Shown in pieces: positions 53,920 through 64,000 of a DNA stretch of 64,000 bases. A model generated the notes under the pieces. It did no database searches and was not told the origin of the DNA. It saw only the letters and a program-made list of their open reading frames with translations. The position numbers were made by a program, and so were the translations under genes. The stretch's first letter is position 1. Every line of letters begins with the position of its first letter. Source of the DNA: Anaeromyces robustus (Eukaryota; Neocallimastigomycota; Neocallimastigomycetes; Neocallimastigales; Neocallimastigaceae); the NCBI GenBank assembly GCA_002104895.1, contig MCFG01000120.1:62001-126000 (forward strand), written 5' to 3'.

Positions 53920-55436
53920 GATTTTTACAAATAATTATTACTGCGCAAATTAAATATATTGAGACACCAAAAATATATAAATTTTTGAAACTAATTAAAA
54001 TCAAAATATATTTAATACATCTTGATTTTTATTTTAAATAAATTCAATAGATTATTCAACATAAATTATAATAAAAATGAATAATTTATAAAAAGATAAA
54101 AAGATATATTATAAAGTTTTTAAATACGAAGTTATATTTCCATTAACTATTTTAATATTTAAATGCATTATTACATATATAATAGAAAAAAATATCTAAA
54201 ACCATCTTAAATATGCATTAAATTGATATTTAAACTATTAATCAATATAATAATATAGTAATAAAATTTACTTCAATAATTTTTAAAAAAAATAGGGATT
54301 ATAAATATTACATAAAGTTCATAAAATATTTTATTATTAAAATATTATTTATTATATTTATAATGAAATGAAAATTATTAATACGATTGAATTTTTATAT
54401 TAATATTTTTTTAATGTTATATATTAAATAAACAAGTATAAAAATATAGATGATTTAATATAATGTATTAATGTATTAATTGAATTTATAATAATTATTT
54501 TTAACCTTTTAATTATCATCTATAAAAAATGATAAAGTTTCTATTTATTTTGAATAATATCTTAACCTTTTATGTTTTGTAGCTATAAAAACAATATCAA
54601 AATAATATATATATTATAAAAACATAATATATTATTACTAATTTCATTTAGAATTAATATAATATTAAATAATAACATGAATAAATAAATAAATAAAATA
54701 AATAATACTTTAACAATTATAAATGATAATGAAAAGTTAAAAAAATATTATAACAAAAAAAAATTTTTTTATTCACGATATTAAAACATTGTTTATTCAC
54801 TTAAATATATTTTTCTATTCTTATTTAAAATATTAGCTTTTTATAAAAAAAAATAGTTATATGTCAAACATTTTCATTAAAATGGAATATTTGATTTTAA
54901 AATATATTATTTATGTAATATAATTTATATATATATAATAATTCTAAAAGGATAAATTATTAGTTATAAATATATAATATTAAATAAATATAAATATTTA
55001 AAATATATATAAATATTTAAAAAGCTTGTCTATACAAAAATAATTTTATATGTGATTCAACCATATATATATTATATAAAAAGTAAATAAATTGTGATAT
55101 ATATATTAATTCGGAAATTATAGCATAACAATAATTAAAAAAAAAAAAAAAAAATATTAAAATATAAGAAAAAATGTAATTAAATGATTTAACAAAATGA
55201 GAATAATTTGAAAAAATTTATTCTAATCATTAATTAAAATATATTCTTTTTTTGATATAATCTATCTATAAATAGGTAGATTAATTAATAAATTTATATA
55301 AAAGCAATTCTTAAAGTTTAATTATTAAAAAATTATTATGAGTAAAAAATATAAATGATATGTAAAATATAATAAAATATATTGATTAGGTTAACAATTA
55401 TTCATTTTGATTTAAGATAAAAACTATATTCAAAAA

Positions 55437-55467
<31 letters not shown>

Positions 55468-55900
55468 TAAAGAGAGTATAAAATTAATGAAATATTAAAA
55501 TATTAAAAATTAATATAATTATCTTTTTAAAGTCTTCTCTAAAAAGTAAATAATAAAGTAATTTAATTTTTAACTTTTTTATTGACTATGAGTCAAGAAT
55601 AATATTAAAAAAAATTAATATATATATTTATAATAAATTTTTATTTGATTTTTTTTTTTAATTTACTTATTTTTTTTTAAATTGAAGTTTATTTTATTAT
55701 ATTAATTTTTAGAATAATAATTATTATTAATTAATATTAGAAATAATAGATTTAATTGTATCACTTCGATATATATTATATATAAGTAAAATTTATAATA
55801 TTAAAATATTATATAACTTCTAATATTATTTAAATGGTATCTATTATCTATTATCTATTTATTTTAAATACTATGTCTTAACCAACAATGTATATATTTC

Positions 55901-55932
<32 letters not shown>

Positions 55933-56878
55933 CAATGTAATATAGATAATGTTGGCTGAGTTTACTATAAATATTTTATTATTTATAATTTGATTTGATT
56001 TTTATTTACGCCGCTAATTAGGATAAAAAAAAAACGAAATTTTCATATGTACATAAAAAAATAGTATTTTTTAAAAGAAAGAAAAAAATTTTTAGCATAA
56101 CAACATCGAGTTATAAATCTTTTTATATTATTTAAATAATAATATAATTATATGAAAAAAAAAATAAATTGTAATTATTTTTATTCAATTTTGAATTAGT
56201 AGGAAAAAAAATCATTAAATTATTATTTAATATTGAATGAATTTAAAAATCATGGTTAAAAATTTATATAAAACTGATTATAGTAATAAGTGATATTAAA
56301 TATTTAAAAATTATTATTCTTTAGTTAAAGTTCTCTATAATTAAAAATATAACATTGATATATAAAAAAACCATGCATGTAGTTATATAATTATTATATG
56401 TATTTTTGATAATTTTTATTATATGTAAAAAAAAAGTGTTTTTAATGTATATATATATATAATTTTTTTTTCAATACATATTTATGTAATATATATAAAT
56501 AGATTGTATACTTATTATTTATTAAATATAAATAAAAAAATTAAATGAATAAAATAATAAAAAATAGATAAATAAATATATTATATTATCAAAAATTTTG
56601 TTTTTTTTTATATTTGATTTTTTTAATTAAAAATTTTTTAATAATTGCCATAAAAGTAAAAATTAATCATATAAACAAAAATTAAAGTTTAAATATTTAA
56701 GATTATTTTCTTTTAATTAAAAAAATGTTTATTAAAAAATATGTTAAATAAAAATTGAGAAGTAAATTTATCATTTTCAATATATTAATAATTTAAAATT
56801 TATTAACATTGATAAAAATTTTACATTAATTATGGCAATTAATTAATCCCAAGTTTTTCTATCTCTTTGGTTTTCATA

Positions 56879-56910
<32 letters not shown>

Positions 56911-57353
56911 GATATATGAAGAGTTTTGTAAATTTAAGAATATATTTTATATTGAATAATAGTAAATATACTAATTTAATTTTGCTTATAATTCTAAATT
57001 AAAAAAATAATTTTCAATTATAAATATATATAAAACTAAAAAAAATAATATAATTTATTAAAGTTATTAAAATTATTATACTTAATAAAAATTATCTATT
57101 GTGGAAAAAAATATTTAGTTAAATAAATAATAAAATAATAAAATTAAAAAAAAAATGTTAACAATTTTATAATTTTAGGTATGTTATACATGAAGAAAAA
57201 AATGATATAATAAAAGATAAATGTTTTCCTTTTAATACACAAATTTATTTATTATTTAGACATACATATATATATTTCATTTTTATTTTTCAACCATTGT
57301 TAGAAATAGTTTCATATTAAAATTTCCCTTTATTTATATATTATTATTAAATG

Positions 57354-57385
<32 letters not shown>

Positions 57386-58473
57386 ATAATACAAAGATAT
57401 TTAAAAATTTACAATAATATAAAAAATATTATAGAAATAATAAAGAACCAAATAAAATCAAGCATATATAAGAATTAATAAAAGTAATTAATAAATTGTG
57501 TTACCTTTTATATTATATATAAAAAGTCTAAATAGATAATATTTTAAGATAATAAAAAAAATATTTTTTAACATATTATTTTTTTTTGTATTGTAAATTA
57601 ACGAAATGTTTTAATAATAAAAATAAAAAAAAAATAACATTTATATTAAAGAGCTTTATTATTCTTTCATTATCATCCTTATATATATGATAAAACAATT
57701 ATAATAATAATATTAATATACTTTAATATTATTATATAATTTGTATATCTTTATAAAAAAAATTATAATAATCAATCCTAGAATATTGTAGATTAGTAAA
57801 AAAAATGAAGTAGGACAATAAAAAAGAATTTTATTAACTTTAAAATAAGAATTATAGTAAATATTTCTAAATATTAAGATAATGTGCTTAATGAATTTAT
57901 TTTGAAATTTTGTATTATTTTTTTTTAAAGTTTAATTTATTTTTTTTAAGAAAATGTTTTTAAACTTTAAAACAAACTTTTAAAATAAAATAAAATAAAA
58001 AAAATTATAAAAAGTTATAAAATTTGATTATAATTAAAATTCAGATAATGTTATAATTTCAAAATTTCATTATATTATTTAATATCAACATTGTTGGATG
58101 AAAAAATATCTTTAACAATATTAATATATATTTAAATACTTTTTTTTTTTCATATAATAATTGTTAGTTTTATCTTCGAAAATTTTGTTAATATGCTAAT
58201 ATTTAAGATCCTTTAGATTATTAAACTTTATCTATTTTAATATTTTATTTTATTTTATTTTATTTTATTGAACATTTAATATAATTACAATTATTTCATA
58301 TATAAATACGAAGGTTAAAAATTTTCATTATTATATTATCAAATATATATTTTATACTTATTCGTATTTGATTCAATATTCTTGTATTTTATTTCAAGAT
58401 AAATAATTAATATAAAAATTTTTATAAACCATTTTAACACCTACTTTATAATTATTATTATTATTACATATTA

Positions 58474-58563
58474 TATAAATAAGAATACCCTTCCTATTTT
58501 GAAGAGAAGATAACTTCAAGTATGAAAGCTATTCTTGCAATTATTATTTTATTATTAAAATAT
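58474..58563 (+). pseudogene. Orphan first exon: TATA box, leader and signal-peptide-like start without a downstream gene
   Basis: TATAAATA at 58474-58481 is followed by a less AT-rich leader (GAATACCCTTCCTATTTTG) and, 41 bases after the box, ATG at 58522. This encodes MKAILAIIILLLKY before a possible GTAAAG splice donor at 58564. The size and composition match the short signal-peptide exon of the CotH-family gene at 33668. No continuing exon was found in the next 2.8 kb, so it may be the remains of a lost secreted-protein gene. Chance is the alternative. Confidence 0.3.
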
Positions 58564-61431
58564 GTAAAGTCTATAAATAGAAATTTTAATATAATCAAAT
58601 CAACTTATTTTTTGTATTTACTTTTTTTTATATTATTATTATAAAATGTCAATTTTATTGTTGAAATATGCATTCAATTTAATATATTATTAATATACAT
58701 TACAATACAATATAAAATATTTCTTACAATTTGTATTCGTGACAATAAAAAAAATGAACTAAACAAATAACAATAAAATATAAAAAAAAAAAAAAAAAAA
58801 CAGAAAAAGGTTCTTAAAATTTCTACATAATTATAATACGCAATCAATTAATAATATATATCAATAATAAATAAATAAATTGTTTTATTATATTTATTTA
58901 ATATTAAACTTATTTAATAATATATTTGATTAAATAAATTTATTCCATAATTGTTTGAACATTGTATTATTTTTTATTGGGTAGATTTTAAGGTAAAAAA
59001 ATTAATTTAATGGATGATAAATATTTAAAATTAAAAAATAATATATAAGTTTATATATATTAAAATATATTGTAATATATATTAATTATATGTCTATTTC
59101 ATTATTATGATGTAAAATAATAAATTTATATTTATTGAAACTCTAATTAAACATATTTTAAAATTCACATATATTACTATATATTACTATATATACTATA
59201 TAAAATATAATAAATCTTTTTTATTATGATTTGAATATAAGAATCATGAAAAATATTCAAATCAATTAAGTAAATATATTATTAAATCAAATATTAATAT
59301 ATAAAAATTAAATGAATTTTTTGGTTCAGTAATATATTGCAATATTAATAAAAATTCATTAATTATATAAACCATATAATATTAATTTTTATTATTTTAT
59401 AATTAAACTATTTTTGTCCATAATAAATATTGAAAAAGAATATAAAAGAATTCAGTATATTAAAATTAAATAAATAAATACTAAATAAATAAATACTAAT
59501 TATTAATTATGATATATTAATTATTAATTATTATTTATTTATTTATTTTTTTTATTAATCAATAATAAAAAATATTAAAAAAAATCCGTTTTTATTTTTT
59601 TATTATTTTTTTTTTAGTAATAATAATAATAATAAAAATATATATAATAAAATATATAAAAAAAATAATTTATAATAATAAATAATAATAACGTTAAAAA
59701 AAAAAAATAAAACTTAATTATAAATAATTTAATATTTATTTACATTTAATATATTATAAAGTATATGATAATATATTAATAATAATATTACTTTATATTA
59801 TAAATATAAAAAATGTTTATTATAAATATATATTAAATATATAAATAAAATAAAATAAAATTCTGATTAACAATTAATATAATTTTTTTATTATTTTTTT
59901 TTTATTTTTATTTTTTTATTTTTTTAAAAAAATTTTTTTTTTTATTTTTCACTTTTTATTTTTCTACCTTTGCTATTTCTTTTTTGAACATAATAAAAAA
60001 TAATAATATTTTTCCTTCTTTTTATTAAAAGAACTAAAAACATCTTGAATAAAAATAAATTTTTATTATATATTAATAAAACAATTATTTGTAAGGAAAA
60101 ACTTTTATAATATATATAATATAATATTTTTATTAATAATAGATTACTGATGCGTTAATAGTAAAGAGTAATGTTTTTTGTAAAATAATTGACTCAAGTA
60201 TAAATATTTTATTCAGCAATAAATAGTTTATAAAATTAATATAAGACATACATTGAACAAAACTAAAAGTGATAAGATTTATATATTATTTTTGTTTTAT
60301 TTATAAGTAATAAATAAACTTCTTTGCTTAAAAAAGTAAATGTATTGTACATTTTGTTTTAACTAAAAGCTAAGATTTATTCTCTATATATTAGAGATAT
60401 TTTTATGTTTTATTTGTTATTATAAATAAGAAAGTATTCTTTATATTTTAATGAAAGTAAATAGTAATAATATTATTATTAATGTTGTTGTTATTTTCAT
60501 CTATGGCGTTTATTTCATTTTTTAAGAAAAAATATTGTCTTTTCTTATAAAAAAGAACGTGAAATTATATATAAAAAAAGTTTTAATTTATAATTATCTA
60601 TATAATATAAAATATATTTTTCTTTTTCTTTTTTATCACATAATATTATATAATAACAATATATAAAATTGAGAAAAAAAATATTACTTATATTAATAAA
60701 ACTTATCACTTTTTTTTTTATCTTTGTCTATAATGATTTTTTGATTTGTAGACACAAGAAAAAAAAAAATTTTTTTTTCTACACTTTTAACTAATAAATA
60801 CTACTAATAATATAATAAAATAAAAAGCTAACTGTACATTTCTGTTTGTATAATTATTTTATAAAATAGAATTATAATTATAATAATAAAAGGAAATACA
60901 AAGGAAAATATTACACTTTTTAATAATTACATCTAAAAAGGAAAGAAAAATATTAAAAGCTAAATCCATAGAGAATAAAATTTAATGTAAAATAAGAAAT
61001 AGATAAAAATCAATAATATTCAACTATCATTTAATTATTATTTTAATAAAAAAAAAACTTTTTTGTTAAAATAATATAATCATACACAGAAAGCTAAATA
61101 CTATTTATTACAAATAATATTTTTAATAATAGAAAAAAAAATATTATAGATATTCAGTATTTTTAAATAGACATAATAACTTGTGTTAAGTGAATTTTAT
61201 ATAACCAATTGAATAATATTCTTAATCTATAAAATAATTTATTGTCTTTTTTATATAATAAAAATACATATTTATTTGTAGTTATACGTTTGGATTTATT
61301 AGGGAGAAGAAAAGAAACAAGAGGGTAAAACGAATAAAAAAGAGAAGAAAAAAGAAGAGAAAAAAAATTTTTTTAAAAAAAGGTTTAAAAGGTCAATATA
61401 TATTGATAATTTTATAATTTTTAAAAATAGA

Positions 61432-63854
61432 ATGGTGGCAATTCTTCATTCAAAATCTCCAAAATCAATTCCTTGTACATCAAAAAAATCAAATCTATTT
61501 CAAAAAACTACAAAAGCTGATATTAAAAAAATTAATTTAGAGTTAAATTCACCTTCTACTTCAGATAAATGTATATCACCTTCATCTAAATCAAACAGTC
61601 TTTATTATATACAAACTAAAAAGAATTCATCTAAATCATTAGTTCCATCTATTCCATCTTCATTACCTATTGATAATAAAAGTAATTATCATCAACATTA
61701 CCGTAACCCACTTGTTCTTTCAGTATCAAAAAATAGTACAAATTCAAATACTACATTAGAGGAAACCGCGTTTTCTGCGGATAATAGTATAGATTATTCC
61801 CCATTTGATAACACATTAGAAAAAAATAATTCGTTTCATCATTCATTTGATTTTCCTAATAAATACGGAAAACGTACTGATATTCAGTCTTTTAAAGATA
61901 CATTTACTGAATCAACAATATCTATTACTCCTCCTTCTACAACACCATCAACACCAACAACTCCTTTAACCCCTTCCTCAGTAAGTTCAAAAGATTTTGA
62001 CTCATTAGATGAATCTCTTTCCTCTATTAAAGAATCAATAAAATCAAGAGATCTTATGTTAAAATTAAAGAATACACCAACTTCTCAATTAAATACTCCA
62101 ACTTTACCATCGACTTCAAGTCATTATACCACAACTAATACAACTAAAAATAAAAAAATTGACTGTGCTAATATTATTCACCATCCAAAAATTAATCGTA
62201 ATAATAATAAAATACGTGATTCTATAAATTCTAATTTAATAATTTCTTCATCAAAATATAGTTCAAATAAAGAAATTAAGGACTGTATTTCTTCTCCTGA
62301 CAATTTTGATTCCAAAATTTTTGATATAAATAAAGATACCATGACTTCGTCTATCACACATGTTATACCAATTAAATCATCTAAATTGAAAAAAATATTA
62401 CATAATCAATCATCCACTGAAATGAATAATATAAATAGAAAAGGTAAAATATCACCTGAATTCAAAGCATTATGCAAGAAACTTTTAAAGGAAATACAAC
62501 ATCACGCAGATGCTGGACCTTTTTTAAATTCATTAGAAGAAATAATTACAAAAGACAAAATGAAAGAAAAAGAAGAAAAAGCAGTAAATAATAAATCAAA
62601 GGAAGAGAATATCAATCAAAAACATAATTTATTATCATCTGAAAATAATAAAAATAAAGGTAAAAATATAGAAAATACTGATAAATTTCTTTTATACTCA
62701 ACTCATAATGAAGAAGACAAAATTGATCTTAATATTATTCAATGTCATCTTTTGGAAGATAAATATACCAACCTTTATGAAGTTTTTTATGATTTACAAC
62801 AAATGTTAAATCAATGTTATAGAAAGTATGTAAATGAAGATCATGTTATTCATCGTATGGGTAAAAATATTGAAGATTTTATGATAGAAAAATTTTTAGA
62901 AATGCCTGAAAATTTTAAAGAACAATGCGTTAATGATTATCATAGTAGCAAAATATATTCATCTTCTTCATTAATTCCTGCATTCATTAAAGTATTAGAT
63001 TCTAAACTTGATAAAAAAGATTGGATAAAAACTGAAGAAAGCATTGATGATGATATTATAATAATACGACGTGAAGAACAAATTAAGGAATATAAAAAGA
63101 AAGAAAAAGAAAAACTATGTCATATTCTTGGTAATGATAATCAACTAAAATCAAAAAATAATTTTACAAGTAATACGTTATTATCTTCATCTGATAAAAA
63201 ACGTAAGCATGAATGTATTGATAATCAAGAAGAAAATAATACATCTTTATCTTCTAATAATAATATTTATTGGAATATCACATTAAAAAAGATACAACAT
63301 ATCAATCGTCATTTTAATAATCATTCTAATAAAAAAATAAAATTATTAGATCATAATATTAAGTCATTTACCCTATCATCATCAAGATTATCTGTTTTAT
63401 CATCAAAATTAGAAAAAGGAAAGTCATTAATGCATCATCCAAAATATAGAAAGTGGGTTATTCATTTAAAAAGAAACCCTCATAACCAGAATTTCATTTT
63501 ACCAAGAAATTACTTTCATTATTCAAATTCTAATTCATCCTGTAAAAATTTTATTTTCTATATACCATCTGACATTTTAAAGAGTTCTCCATGGTCAAAC
63601 TTATTTAACCACTTTACCATTAATACTCTATCATCATTAGAAAATAATAGTAAAAGCAAGAAACTTATTACTAGTATTCCAAAAAAACTTATTTCATCAC
63701 CAGGTATATCTAAAAATGAAAGTAAAACTGAATTAATTGATATTTTAAAATCAGAAAATAAATTAATGAAAAATGATGAAAAAGAAAATAAAACTGAATC
63801 TAAATTGGAAAAAGAGGATTCAATAATAGAAATATCTAATATAATGAGTAAGTC

Positions 63855-63904
<50 letters not shown>

Positions 63905-64000
63905 ATTACAAATATATATATATGTTAATTTTTAATTTAATTTTATTAATTATATAAAAATAACAAATAGATAACCAAGAAGAGAAGAAAACAAATAATG
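61432..64000 (+). CDS. Ser/Asn-rich nuclear-type protein with diverged bromodomain-like region (3' end outside window)
   Basis: Exon 1 runs from ATG at 61432 to about 63846, where a GTAAGT donor opens an intron that begins with (TTA)n. A likely next exon starts at 63971 after TAG and reads NNQEEKKTNN to the edge, in phase. The first 340 residues are Ser/Thr/Asn-rich and presumably disordered. Residues about 341-495 look like a bromodomain: SPEFKALCKKLLKEIQHHAD, AGPFLNSLEE, a low-complexity insertion, DKIDLNIIQCHLLEDKYTNL, YEVFYDLQQMLNQCYRKYVN and HVIHRMGKNIEDFMIEKF. These match helix Z, the 'PMDL' start of helix A, 'Y.N..EF..D...M..NC' and helix C. The ZA-loop core is replaced by the insertion, and the acetyl-lysine-binding Asn position is uncertain. 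The C-terminal part is basic (RKWVIHLKRNPHNQNFILPR). Chromatin role inferred only. Confidence 0.7.
63856..63903. repeat. (TTA)n microsatellite at the start of an intron
   Basis: About 16 TTA units directly after a GTAAGTC donor. Reading through would add a run of Tyr residues to the upstream exon, which is an artefact of ignoring the intron. Confidence 0.85.

Larger units (their letters stand above)
52854..61431. other. 8.6-kb AT-rich gene desert
   Basis: I saw no complete gene on either strand. Contents are scattered homopolymers, a perfect 32-bp palindrome at 53888-53919, (TA)n stretches near 55445-55470 and 56875-56895, and an orphan signal-peptide-like exon at 58522-58563. The last 200 bases before 61432 turn A/G-rich (GGGAGAAGAAAAGAAAC) and look like the 5' leader of the next gene. 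Confidence 0.6.

Overview
The window is an extremely AT-rich stretch of eukaryotic nuclear DNA, with intergenic AT clearly above 80 percent. It has long homopolymers, many (TTTA)n, (AAAT)n and (ATT)n microsatellites, short GT-AG introns and Asn/Ser-rich low-complexity protein segments. This style, together with a CotH-type kinase gene, a TmcB-like membrane protein gene with very many small exons, and a flagellar-type SPATA4-like CH-domain gene, points to an anaerobic gut fungus (Neocallimastigomycota, a zoospore-forming lineage). That assignment is inference from composition and gene families; no rRNA or other marker gene is present.

Layout, left to right. 1-2361 (minus): eight-exon gene for a five-finger CCCH protein of the ZC3H3/Red5 type, running off the left edge. 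2.4-9.4 kb: gene-free, with microsatellites, a 34-bp-stem hairpin and a 132-bp minisatellite. 9462-11287 (plus): Asn-rich zinc-binding two-helix membrane protein. 15028-15825 (plus): DUF1295/steroid-reductase-like membrane protein. 17611-18243 (minus): LURP-one/tubby-like protein. 22972-23490 (plus): small secreted protein. 24830-27241 (plus): GT17-family type II membrane glycosyltransferase. 28461-29297 (plus): GYPPQ-repeat protein. 30470-32636 (minus): signal peptide, Cys-rich ectodomain, one membrane helix and a cytoplasmic SH3 domain, in four exons. 33668-35991 (plus): a CotH-family gene broken by stops and a frameshift, still ending in KDEL. 36075-36500: 39-bp minisatellite. 36868-44134 (minus): TmcB-like multi-pass membrane protein gene of about 29 exons that seems to lack its 3' part. 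44741-48312 (plus): nine-exon SPATA4-like gene. 49223-52853 (minus): five-exon alpha-arrestin with a C-terminal PPxY. 52.9-61.4 kb: a gene desert containing one orphan signal-peptide-like exon. 61432 to the right edge (plus): Ser/Asn-rich protein with a diverged bromodomain-like region.

The genes do not form one pathway. Themes are membrane and secretory functions (GT17, CotH, SH3 receptor-like protein, TmcB-like protein, arrestin), nuclear RNA or chromatin functions (the CCCH and bromodomain-like proteins at the two ends) and a flagellum-linked gene. No tRNA, rRNA, CRISPR array, retroelement or intact transposase was seen. I found no convincing new multi-gene system. The best leads are the decayed CotH/TmcB convergent pair separated by a minisatellite, the SH3-tailed single-pass receptor-like protein, and the inverted-repeat-flanked segment at 21.2-22.5 kb. 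Exon boundaries were placed by eye from reading frame and GT/AG sites, so individual junctions may be off.
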